A stretch of DNA of 8,553 nucleotides, taken from contig JAKATV010000410.1 in the NCBI GenBank assembly GCA_021818565.1, positions 1,678 to 10,230 on the forward strand, read 5' to 3'. Shown piece by piece: positions 1 through 6,810 of the stretch. The notes under the pieces are model-generated. The model was not told the origin of the DNA. It saw only the letters and a list, made by a program, of their open reading frames with translations, and did not search any database. A program made the translations under genes and the position numbers. Origin of the DNA: Planctomycetota bacterium (GTDB lineage: Bacteria; Planctomycetota; Phycisphaerae; WQYP01). Position 1 is the stretch's first letter; each line of letters opens with the position of its first letter.

Positions 1-72
1 TTAAGGCCAACCCTTCGGGCGGGGGCCAAGAGGCCGCGGGGCTTTGTCGCTCGTCGTCAACGTATGCATCAT
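1..72 (-). CDS. possible 23-residue micro-ORF inside the structured block
   Basis: On the minus strand, two consecutive ATG codons (72-70 and 69-67) follow a strong purine-rich GAGGAGGA (86-79) at a 6-base distance. The frame ends at TAA (3-1) and would give MMHTLTTSDKAPRPLGPRPK plus GWP, a proline-rich basic peptide with no recognised family. Caution is needed. The frame is also open upstream to just inside the secDF end. A second minus-strand frame through the same block is open to the window edge. The start codons sit in the loop and arm of the 61-75 hairpin, so the ORF may be a by-product of the repeat. Confidence 0.15.
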   Translation of the reverse strand: MMHTLTTSDKAPRPLGPRPKGWP

Positions 73-121
73 ACGCAATCCTCCTCGCTTCGCGCCCACA
101 ACCCCTTGGCCCTCCGTCAAC
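1..121. repeat. GC-rich inverted-repeat block downstream of secDF
   Basis: The block begins about 25 bases past the secDF stop codon and runs to the window edge, so its far end may be missing. An outer pair of 8-base arms, GGGCCAAG (23-30) and CTTGGCCC (105-112), is exactly complementary and encloses about 74 bases. Inside is a perfect hairpin, CGTATG (61-66) and CATACG (70-75), with a 3-base loop. A short CGC/GCG hairpin lies near 87-94. CGTCAAC occurs twice in direct orientation (55-61 and 115-121), and GGCCAA occurs twice (5-10 and 24-29). No T-run follows on either strand, so this is not a standard intrinsic terminator. The nested arms suggest a folded RNA or a dispersed repeat cassette. 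No family is recognised, and a repeat cannot be shown from one copy. Confidence 0.45.
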
Positions 122-146
122 CCGTAATTATGGCCGGAACAGGGCA

Positions 147-3100
147 CTAGTCGCCACCTTTATACGGATTATCCGGAATCGCTTTTTTTACCGGGGCGTC
201 TTTCATGTGCAGCAGCATCGGTGAGGCAATAGCTAAAGTGCTATAGGCACCCGTGATCACGCCGATCAGCATGGCGTACGCAAAGCCGTGCACCCCCTGA
301 CCGCCCCAGATATACAGAATCAGCACCACTGAAAATACGGTGAACGTGGTCCAAACGGTTCGGCCAAAGCATTGATTGATGGAGTCATTAACAAGTTTGG
401 CGGTCAGCGGTTGACGGGACCGGCCGCGGTTTTCACGCACGCGGTCAAAAATTACGATGGTATCATTAACGCTGTAACCAATAATGGTCAGATACGCGGC
501 GATCATCGTCATATTGATCTTAAAATTATCCACGAGCATAAAATGACCGAACCAGGTCCGGTGGATGTAGACCGCCAAAACCGTTGCGGCAACCGCGACA
601 ATGGCGTCGTGCAGCAGTGAGAATATGACACCAAAGCCGTAACGCACACCGCCGAATCGTATCCACACATAAGCCACAATCAGCAGCAGGGATACCAGAA
701 CCGACATCACGGCATTAAGCCGCGCCTCGCTGGCCACCTGCGGGGCAAAACTTGTCACACCAGCCAATCCGCCGGAGGTCGTCAAAGCGGTACGAACGAT
801 GCGCCATTCCGGGGCGGCAACTTCTGATTTCCACTGCGCAACTAAGCCGGTGTTATCCGCTTTATAAAGCAAACTGGGGTCCGAAGCGACCACCACCGCA
901 TCGGTGGCTGCGGGCTTGTGGCCCGGCACCGCGGGTGCATACGCCAGCGCAATAACTCTAAATGGGCGGTACTGCAGAGAGGCGAAATCCGGCTCCTGAC
1001 TCATAGCCCGGATGCGCGATTCAATTTCCGAAGCGCTTTGCGCCGGGCTGATGTGCCGCAGGAAAATCGCCACACCCCCGCGGAAATCACCAATGTCCAC
1101 ACTGGGCAGGCCGGGACCCATGTTGGTGAGGTTGGCATGCGTAATGGGCATGACGGTATGATCATCCAGCAGATCCTGAATATGCCGGGATCGAACGGCC
1201 ACGTGCATAAATTTCAGCTTTCGCGTTACCTTAATGGAATCGGCGAATTGCGTTTCCAACGCGTGCGTAAGCTGCTGGACCGGCACATCGGATGGCGCGG
1301 TGGAAACCGCGGTTGGCGCGGCCGGCTTATTTTGCGGCGGGTTGACGATACTGGTGATAATCACAAATTCATTGTGATGCGTGCCCACGGAATAAACCGT
1401 GGCATGGCGCAAGGCCTTAAGAGCCGTATCATGCCGACCAATATCCTGTACACGTTTTCGCACCGCGGATACGGACATTTGCAAGCCCGGGCGCAATTGC
1501 AGGGTAACCTGGGTGCCGCCGTTAAATTCGGTGTCATATTTTTTGTTGCCGCGGGCAATAAAGGTGATGATGCCGGATATCATGATGATGGCGGAAATGA
1601 CCCAGAAAATCCGCCGCTTGCCGATCCAGTCAAAATTGGTAACGGTAAAAACCCGCATAAACGGCCAGCGGCCTTTAAGCCAGGTAAAGGTAAACAAATC
1701 GCGGAAATATTCCTGAGAGATGGAAAGATCATCAATTTTCCGCATGATGCCGGCCCGGATGGCCGCAATCATCAGCGTGCGGGTAACAAACAGGGCCGTG
1801 AACATGTGCACAGCCAAACCGATTAACAGCGTAATACCGAAGCCTTTAACATCTTCGGATCCCATGAATATCAGGACGATACTGGTAAGAGATGTGGTTA
1901 AATTGGCATCAAAAATTGTCCAGAATACGCGGTCATACCCCTGTTTAACCGCCAGCCAAAGCGACGCCCCTTTATGAATTTCCTCACGGATACGTTCATT
2001 AATAAGGATGTTGGCATCCACCGCCATACCCAGGGTCAATACCACACCGGCGATTCCGGGCAGGGTGAACGTGGCATGTAAGAGAGCCATGACGCCCAGC
2101 GTCAAAAGCAAATTCAACATTAACGCCACATCAGCAAACAAGCCGGTGATGGTGTAATAAACAAACATGAATCCCAGAACCACAATCACCGCGATGATGG
2201 CACTGCGTAAACCGGCCTTGAGATTGTCGGCACCCAGCGTGGCACCAATCGTCTGCACGGAGATCGGTTGCGATTGCAGCGTGGCCGGCAATGAACCGGC
2301 ATTGAGGGTTTGCACCAGCAACTGCCCTTCCTGCTGAATATCCTTGGCGGGGTTGCGGGCGGACGGCATTCCCAGGGTAATTTGCCCCGAACCGGCGATG
2401 GTGCTTTGGATGGTCGGAGCGGTGATGGCTTTGCCATCCAGCAAAATGGCCATATCGCGACCTATATTATGGCTGGTAAGCTGCCGCATGAACGCAGCGC
2501 CGACGGTATCCAAATTAAATCCCACCGCCAATTCGCCGGTTTGCGGATCGGTTTGTAATTGGGCATTGCTGACCTGCCAGTGCGCGCGGTTGGCACTATG
2601 GGTTAAAGCGCGGGCACTGTTGGTGTAAAGCAGGATGTAATGTTGCCCCTCATACTCCCCCACAACATATAGTTCGCGCGATCGCAAAATATCTTTGCCA
2701 TCGCGCGGATCAACTTCAAACCAGGCAGTGCCGGCGGGGGTGTATCCATTATGCGGCCCCTTGGTGGCCAATTGGGCCAGCGCTCGCTGGGCACCGGCAT
2801 TTTGCGGAGTAACGGTAATGCGGAAGTCCAAAACGCCCGCACCGCGCAACATGCGTTCAAGTTCCTGCGGGCTGTCCAGGCCGGCGCTGTGCAGGCGGAC
2901 CTGCTTGTAGGCGGCCTGAATTTGGAGAATTAAATTTTTCCGATCGGAATGGCGTTTGATCAGATCACTTAAGGCGGCCTGCGCTTGCGGATTTTTTCGG
3001 CCATAGGTTGACGAAAGCAGATTCGCCAGATGCTGCACATTGACATTAAAGGCAAGCACTTTTTGCAGGGTGTTCTGGTAGGCGGCAGTAGTATTATTTA

Positions 3101-3656
3101 ACAAGGCAATATCATGGGCCGGCATATTTTGCGGATCGTTGGCAAATTTGGCTGCGACTTTGCGGGCGGCAGCCAAAGCGTCATAGCGGGTTGCCAGCGT
3201 TTTCAGCAGGGCTAAACGTGCGGGATTGCCCTGGGCGAGAATTTTTATCTGGGCCTGCCGCTGGTTTCCCGATAATGCCATCGCCGCGCCGATCTGGGAG
3301 GGCATGATATTATCCGCCAGGAGTTTATCAACGAGGTTCTGGTAATGGCTTTGGGCTTTTCGTGATTCGGCGCTGGCCAGAGGCATCTGGATTTCAATAC
3401 GTTCACCGGCGAGAACCCGCCAGACCAGATTATGCACATTCCCCGGATCCACGCGTCGGCGCAACACGGAAATTACCTGCTGGGCGAGGATATTGGGATC
3501 TCCCTTGTACCCGGGCGGCACATTGAGCTGATAGATTAAATCGGTTCCACCCGATAGATCAATTCCGCCCTTAAGGCCATTGGAAAAAATACAGAACAGC
3601 GCCAAAGCAATGGCACCGAAGATCAGAATAAACCGGGAAAGCAGATTGGATTTCAT
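147..3656 (-). CDS. secDF: SecDF: fused SecD-SecF protein-export subunit
   Basis: Inner-membrane RND-type subunit that works with SecYEG/YajC and uses the proton gradient to assist late steps of protein translocation. The 1169-residue chain contains SecD (about 1-640) and SecF (about 670-1160). SecD has a first TM at 8-27, GIDLSGGTDL at 31-40, RRRVDPGNV at 67-74, a P1 domain with conserved AILLDGKAITAP at 403-414, and five TMs at about 483-632. These include GMAVDANILINERIREE, whose D547 matches the conserved proton-relay Asp. SecF has a TM at 683-701, DTEFNGG at 708-714, a TM at about 982-1000, and YSVNDTIVIFDRVREN at 1061-1076 with D1065 as the matching Asp. R1099 may be the SecF functional Arg. 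Two periplasmic stretches are enlarged: about 100-260 in SecD and 740-975 in SecF. The ATG start is followed directly by a typical first TM; the SD is weak (GGAA, 5 bases upstream). yajC lies 85 nt upstream. The product is certain; the fold of the inserts is unknown. Confidence 0.97.
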   Translation of the reverse strand: MKSNLLSRFILIFGAIALALFCIFSNGLKGGIDLSGGTDLIYQLNVPPGYKGDPNILAQQVISVLRRRVDPGNVHNLVWRVLAGERIEIQMPLASAESRKAQSHYQNLVDKLLADNIMPSQIGAAMALSGNQRQAQIKILAQGNPARLALLKTLATRYDALAAARKVAAKFANDPQNMPAHDIALLNNTTAAYQNTLQKVLAFNVNVQHLANLLSSTYGRKNPQAQAALSDLIKRHSDRKNLILQIQAAYKQVRLHSAGLDSPQELERMLRGAGVLDFRITVTPQNAGAQRALAQLATKGPHNGYTPAGTAWFEVDPRDGKDILRSRELYVVGEYEGQHYILLYTNSARALTHSANRAHWQVSNAQLQTDPQTGELAVGFNLDTVGAAFMRQLTSHNIGRDMAILLDGKAITAPTIQSTIAGSGQITLGMPSARNPAKDIQQEGQLLVQTLNAGSLPATLQSQPISVQTIGATLGADNLKAGLRSAIIAVIVVLGFMFVYYTITGLFADVALMLNLLLTLGVMALLHATFTLPGIAGVVLTLGMAVDANILINERIREEIHKGASLWLAVKQGYDRVFWTIFDANLTTSLTSIVLIFMGSEDVKGFGITLLIGLAVHMFTALFVTRTLMIAAIRAGIMRKIDDLSISQEYFRDLFTFTWLKGRWPFMRVFTVTNFDWIGKRRIFWVISAIIMISGIITFIARGNKKYDTEFNGGTQVTLQLRPGLQMSVSAVRKRVQDIGRHDTALKALRHATVYSVGTHHNEFVIITSIVNPPQNKPAAPTAVSTAPSDVPVQQLTHALETQFADSIKVTRKLKFMHVAVRSRHIQDLLDDHTVMPITHANLTNMGPGLPSVDIGDFRGGVAIFLRHISPAQSASEIESRIRAMSQEPDFASLQYRPFRVIALAYAPAVPGHKPAATDAVVVASDPSLLYKADNTGLVAQWKSEVAAPEWRIVRTALTTSGGLAGVTSFAPQVASEARLNAVMSVLVSLLLIVAYVWIRFGGVRYGFGVIFSLLHDAIVAVAATVLAVYIHRTWFGHFMLVDNFKINMTMIAAYLTIIGYSVNDTIVIFDRVRENRGRSRQPLTAKLVNDSINQCFGRTVWTTFTVFSVVLILYIWGGQGVHGFAYAMLIGVITGAYSTLAIASPMLLHMKDAPVKKAIPDNPYKGGD

Positions 3657-3675
3657 TGTGTTTCCAGAATTCTCC

Positions 3676-3721
3676 GGCCGCCGCGGCGGCCCGCCTTTGT
3701 GTACCCCCCGGCGCTACCGGG
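3676..3721 (-). repeat. palindrome and hairpin between yajC and secDF
   Basis: GGCCGCCGCGGCGGCC at 3676-3691 is a perfect 16-base palindrome; as RNA it could form a 6-pair stem with a CGCG loop. A second hairpin, CCCGG (3707-3711) and CCGGG (3717-3721) with a 5-base loop, lies beside it. Both are in the yajC-secDF intercistronic leader, with the palindrome ending 20 bases before the secDF start codon. Neither is followed by a T-run on the minus strand, so processing, mRNA stabilisation or attenuation is more likely than intrinsic termination. A regulatory role is inference. Confidence 0.4.
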
Positions 3722-3741
3722 CTTTAACCAAAATATCTCGG

Positions 3742-4305
3742 TCAGCTTTTATCCGGAGCCGCGTCACCTTCATCCAGCACCTTAATAATTGCTGATTTGG
3801 TATAGCGCTCTTTGATGTTGTTGGCCTCATCAACTTTCAAGACCACTTCATCATCTCGAACTTCCACGACCGAAGCGATCAAGCCACCCGCCGTGACCAC
3901 GCGTGACCCGCGCTTCATGGCGTTGTACATTTGATCGCGCTTCTTCTGTTCGCGTTTACGTCCGGAACTCATGAAGAAAAACACCACAATGAGCATCAAC
4001 GCCAGCGGCGCGAAACTCATAATTTCACTGGTTAATGTTTCCGGCGGCTGGGCCGGCTGACTGGCGGGGGCGGTGGCGCTGGAACCGCCCGCCGCTGCGC
4101 TGGCCGGCGCTGCGCCGGTCGTGGATGCAGTTGGCAGTGCCGCTGTCGGAGCCGGTGTGGCGGCTGTGGGTGCGGCGGCATTCCCGGTTCCCACGACGGG
4201 CTTGGCCGTGGCAATGGCCGGCTGCGCGGCGGCCCTGGTAAACGATGGCGCGCCAAAAAACGCGCAGGACAGACAAAACAAAGCTAATACGATCCATGAC
4301 TTCAT
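3742..4305 (-). CDS. yajC: YajC, Sec translocon accessory subunit, with extended N-terminus
   Basis: Small membrane protein that associates with SecDF and SecYEG. At 187 residues it is much longer than the usual roughly 110. The canonical YajC part is about 92-178: a TM at 98-112, a basic stretch GRKREQKKR (115-123) on the cytoplasmic side, then the core with VVTAGGLIASVVEV (136-149) and a beta-rich tail. In front is an extra hydrophobic segment (residues 4-19) that looks like a type I signal peptide with an AAA-Q cleavage candidate near 25-28; C14 lacks a proper lipobox. An Ala/Pro/Thr/Gly-rich linker (about 29-90) follows and is probably disordered in the periplasm. Cleavage would leave the YajC TM with its usual outside N-terminus. 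The start is supported by GGAG (4316-4313), 7 bases upstream of the ATG. It lies between tgt and secDF, as in many bacteria. Confidence 0.93.
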   Translation of the reverse strand: MKSWIVLALFCLSCAFFGAPSFTRAAAQPAIATAKPVVGTGNAAAPTAATPAPTAALPTASTTGAAPASAAAGGSSATAPASQPAQPPETLTSEIMSFAPLALMLIVVFFFMSSGRKREQKKRDQMYNAMKRGSRVVTAGGLIASVVEVRDDEVVLKVDEANNIKERYTKSAIIKVLDEGDAAPDKS

Positions 4306-4393
4306 GGAAAATCTCCAAAAGGGACGAGAACTAAGGAGTTAGAGTTAGAATGGTTCACAATTTACCCGCCATTCTTGTTCAACCTGCTAACTT

Positions 4394-4422
4394 TTCATAT
4401 CCCAAATTCACATAACATCCAA
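4394..4422 (-). promoter_or_regulatory. weak promoter candidate for yajC-secDF
   Basis: In the 215-nt tgt-yajC gap, the minus strand reads TTGGAT (4422-4417), a 17-base spacer, then TATGAA (4399-4394). This matches the sigma-70 boxes at 3 of 6 and 4 of 6 positions, about 90 bases before the yajC start. The rest of the gap is AT-richer than the genes and holds only short tandem motifs (TTTGGAG twice near 4490-4504, GAGTTA twice near 4335-4347). Readthrough from tgt is an alternative source of the message. Confidence 0.22.
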
Positions 4423-4520
4423 AACCGAATACTTCCGTAACATTGTGTTGCAAACGGCCAAGGCCGCCCTATCCCGCCGACTCGTTTCCAAACTCCAAAC
4501 TCCAAAGTTCCGGAGGTTAC

Positions 4521-5633
4521 TTACTCCGCCGTGCCCGGCGCAACGAGCATAGATCCGTGATTGTCGCGTATCGCCTGTCGAATGTCCAGCATCCAACGTT
4601 GGAAGAATCGGAGGTTGTGCAGCGAGATCAGCGTTGGCCCCAGCATTTCCCCGACCGCGAATAAGTGCCGCAGGTAACCGCGGGAAAAATGCCGACAACA
4701 CATACAATCGCATGAAGCATCCAGCGGACTGATGTCACGAATATACTTACTGTTGCGCAGGCGGATCGGGCCGGTGGAGGTAAATGCCAACGCATTGCGG
4801 CCATTACGCGTGGGCAATACGCAGTCGAACATATCCACACCTCTTTTAACCGCTTCCAAAATATCCAGGGGATATCCCACGCCCATTAAATATCGCGGCC
4901 GGTCTTCCGGCAACAGGGGCGCGGCGTGGTCAATAGTGGCAATCATGCGGTCGTGCCCCTCCCCCACCGCCAAGCCACCCAAGGCGTAGCCGTCAAAATC
5001 CATGGCAGTTAGCGCCTCTGCACAACGCAACCGCTGCTGCGGATCGGTTCCGCCCTGCACAATGCCAAATAACGCCTGCCGGTTCTCCGCGTCAAGCTTT
5101 TCATGTTCCTCACGGCATATACCGGCCCAGCGAATCGTCCGATCCATCGACTCGGCTAGGCGTTCCGGCGGGCAATCCGCAGGGGGGCAATCATCAAAGG
5201 CCATGGCTATATCTGCCCCGAGGTCATGCTGTATTTTCATGGATTCCACCGGCCCCAGGCGAATGGCCGAGCCGTCAATGTGCGATTTAAACACCACATG
5301 ATCGCGGTCAAAATGACGCAAATCCGCGAGGGAAAAAACCTGAAACCCGCCGGAATCTGTAAGCATAGGCCCGTTGAAGCCGGAAAATTTCTGCAAGCCC
5401 CCCAAGTCACGCACCACCTCGGATCCCGGGCGCAGCATAAGATGATAGGTATTTCCCAGGATAATCTGGCATCCGGCCTGATGGAGCATATCAGGAGTAA
5501 GGCCTTTGACCGTACCGCGGGTTCCCACGGCCATGAAGGCGGGTGTGTCAAAGCTTCCATGCGGCGTATGCACGCGCCCCAGGCGGGCCTTGGTGGAGGA
5601 ATCTCTGGCAATAATTTCAAATTTCAGCGTCAT
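4521..5633 (-). CDS. tgt: queuine/preQ1 tRNA-guanine transglycosylase (Tgt)
   Basis: Exchanges guanine at position 34 of tRNAs with GUN anticodons for the queuosine precursor preQ1. Counting from the upstream in-frame TTG (5654), the chain is 377 residues; I choose the ATG seven codons later (370 residues), where MTLKFEI begins family-like sequence. In the 377-residue numbering, DSGGFQVFS at 100-108 carries the conserved active-site Asp (D100), MAFDDC at 151-156 and GGLAVGEG at 226-233 form the base pocket, and MFDCVLPTRNGRNA at 275-288 contains the catalytic nucleophile Asp (D277). The zinc site is complete: C315, C317, C320 and H346. Length is normal for the bacterial enzyme. No SD precedes the ATG, but a TATACT box ends 8 bases before it, so the message may be leaderless. 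The first gene of the tgt-yajC-secDF row. Confidence 0.96.
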   Translation of the reverse strand: MTLKFEIIARDSSTKARLGRVHTPHGSFDTPAFMAVGTRGTVKGLTPDMLHQAGCQIILGNTYHLMLRPGSEVVRDLGGLQKFSGFNGPMLTDSGGFQVFSLADLRHFDRDHVVFKSHIDGSAIRLGPVESMKIQHDLGADIAMAFDDCPPADCPPERLAESMDRTIRWAGICREEHEKLDAENRQALFGIVQGGTDPQQRLRCAEALTAMDFDGYALGGLAVGEGHDRMIATIDHAAPLLPEDRPRYLMGVGYPLDILEAVKRGVDMFDCVLPTRNGRNALAFTSTGPIRLRNSKYIRDISPLDASCDCMCCRHFSRGYLRHLFAVGEMLGPTLISLHNLRFFQRWMLDIRQAIRDNHGSMLVAPGTAE

Positions 5634-5641
5634 GGCGGAAG

Positions 5642-5670
5642 AGTATAGCGGCAATGCAAATTAATGGTAA
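5642..5670 (-). promoter_or_regulatory. tgt promoter, probably leaderless
   Basis: On the minus strand, TTACCA (5670-5665), a 17-base spacer and TATACT (5647-5642) match the sigma-70 boxes at 4 of 6 and 5 of 6 positions. The ATG at 5633 lies 8 bases past the -10 box, about where transcription should begin. There is no Shine-Dalgarno motif. This supports the ATG at 5633 rather than the TTG at 5654, which would lie between the two promoter boxes. Confidence 0.45.
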
Positions 5671-5676
5671 ATAATA

Positions 5677-5705
5677 TTGCATTGGACTTGCCGCGCTGCT
5701 ACACT
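5677..5705 (+). promoter_or_regulatory. promoter candidate for the LacI-type gene
   Basis: TTGCAT (5677-5682), a 17-base spacer and TACACT (5700-5705) match the sigma-70 boxes at 3 of 6 and 4 of 6 positions, about 75 bases before the regulator's ATG. Its -35 box lies only 6 bases from the -35 box of the divergent tgt promoter, so a protein bound between them could affect both. Confidence 0.33.
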
Positions 5706-5709
5706 TTTG

Positions 5710-5734
5710 CAGGCGGGCAGTGTATGAACGCCTG
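5710..5734. promoter_or_regulatory. inverted repeat in the LacI-type gene leader (possible operator)
   Basis: CAGGCG (5710-5715) and CGCCTG (5729-5734) are exact inverted repeats with a 13-base spacer, just downstream of the TACACT box. An adjacent imperfect dyad, GTTAA/TTTAC, spans 5734-5750. Autoregulation by the adjacent LacI-type protein would fit. However, neither dyad looks like the common LacI-family operator with a central CG and short spacing, so the assignment is weak. Confidence 0.25.
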
Positions 5735-5781
5735 TTAAGCTCGATTTTACACTACTTTTCTGCCGAAATGGATGGCTTTTT

Positions 5782-6810
5782 ATGTCAATTATTGAGGTTG
5801 CTCAAAAAGCGGGCGTGTCACCTTCCACGGTTTCACGCGTCATGAATGATCACCCGCGCGTGGCCACGGAAACGGCTCGCGCCGTGCGGAAAGTAATGGC
5901 TGAACTGGGCTATGTGCCATCCGATAATCGCCCCGGCCCAAAACCCCTGCACCGCGCTGTGCCGGCTAAACCTACAGTGGCTTTTATTATTTTTGGCACC
6001 TCCCAACACGGTAATACGCCGGGATTTGAACAGCTTGTCCGCGGCGTATCTGAAGCGGTTAATAAAAGTTCGATGGGCTTGGCCATATTCCATCACCAGG
6101 ATTCCGCCCGGCCGCCGGATCGCCTGCTGGATAGCGCCGTGCACGGACTGCTGCTGCACGGGGAAATTCCCAGCCCCGAGGTTCAGGATAAATTCGGAAA
6201 AATTCCCGCAGTATGGCTAATGGGTAATCATCAGCGCCCGACCTGGGGTGATCAGGTCATGCCGAATCATTACGAGGTCGGCAGCCTGGCGGCAGAGCAC
6301 CTGCATTCCCATGGGCATCAACATCTGGTGTTTCTGAATATGGACGCGCAACATTGGCCTTTTCGACTTTACTACCAGGCTTTTGCCGCCGCCGGCGAAC
6401 AACTTGGCGCTACGGTAACGCGCATCGATACGGTCATAAAACCAAGCTTGGACTATTGGTTCAAATATGATCAATCGACCATTGAGAGTATTGCGGACCG
6501 GTACTTGGCGCTATCCCCGCGTCCCACCGGAATTATGATTGCCGATGACATGCAGGCGGCGATGATCCAGCCGGTGTTGCAACGGAAAGGCGTGCAAATC
6601 CGCCCCGGCGAAGTTGAAATTGTTTCAGTGAACAATGAGCAGCCGTATCTTATAGGACTAAATCCGCGGCCCACGGTGATAGACATCCGGGCCAGCGCCA
6701 TCGGGCAACGCGGAGTGGCCCAAATCCGCTGGCGTATCAAGCATCAGGACGTGACAGACCGGATCATGATGCTGGTGCAACCGGAACTGGTAGAATCCGC
6801 AGCACATTGA
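5782..6810 (+). CDS. LacI/GalR-family transcriptional regulator
   Basis: Cytoplasmic DNA-binding regulator of 342 residues, normal length for the family. Residues 2-46 form the LacI helix-turn-helix region; the recognition helix carries VSPSTVSRVMNDHP (12-25), and ELGYVP (41-46) ends the domain. Residues about 64-335 form a periplasmic-binding-protein-like effector and dimer domain, seen in PTVAFIIFG (64-72), EHLHSHGHQHLVFLNM and PTGIMIADDMQAA. The hinge is odd: where most members have a short helix with a leucine that enters the DNA minor groove, this one has NRPGPKPL (49-56), rich in proline. The ligand-domain motif WLMGNHQRPTWGDQVMPN is distinctive, but the ligand cannot be inferred. The ATG follows a weak GGATGG and is the only ATG in frame there. 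Neighbours are housekeeping genes with no sugar enzymes or transporters, so targets are probably distant. Confidence 0.9.
   Translation: MSIIEVAQKAGVSPSTVSRVMNDHPRVATETARAVRKVMAELGYVPSDNRPGPKPLHRAVPAKPTVAFIIFGTSQHGNTPGFEQLVRGVSEAVNKSSMGLAIFHHQDSARPPDRLLDSAVHGLLLHGEIPSPEVQDKFGKIPAVWLMGNHQRPTWGDQVMPNHYEVGSLAAEHLHSHGHQHLVFLNMDAQHWPFRLYYQAFAAAGEQLGATVTRIDTVIKPSLDYWFKYDQSTIESIADRYLALSPRPTGIMIADDMQAAMIQPVLQRKGVQIRPGEVEIVSVNNEQPYLIGLNPRPTVIDIRASAIGQRGVAQIRWRIKHQDVTDRIMMLVQPELVESAAH

Noticed and set aside
1..146. tRNA gene or intrinsic terminator at the left edge
   Set aside because: The pairing does not give an acceptor stem, anticodon loop or T-loop pattern, and no T-run follows the arms on either strand.
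918..1826. 302-codon plus-strand ORF opposite secDF
   Set aside because: It lies wholly within the secDF coding region, its translation looks like low-quality antisense sequence (rich in Gly, Arg, His), it has no recognisable domain, and secDF is certain on the other strand.
4025..4342. Several Pro/Arg/Ala-rich ORFs on both strands over the yajC linker
   Set aside because: They are frame shadows of the GC-rich Ala/Pro/Thr linker of YajC and have no independent start signal or family.
5634..5654. TTG start for tgt, seven codons upstream
   Set aside because: No SD precedes it, the added residues are not family-like, and it lies between the -35 and -10 boxes of the tgt promoter.
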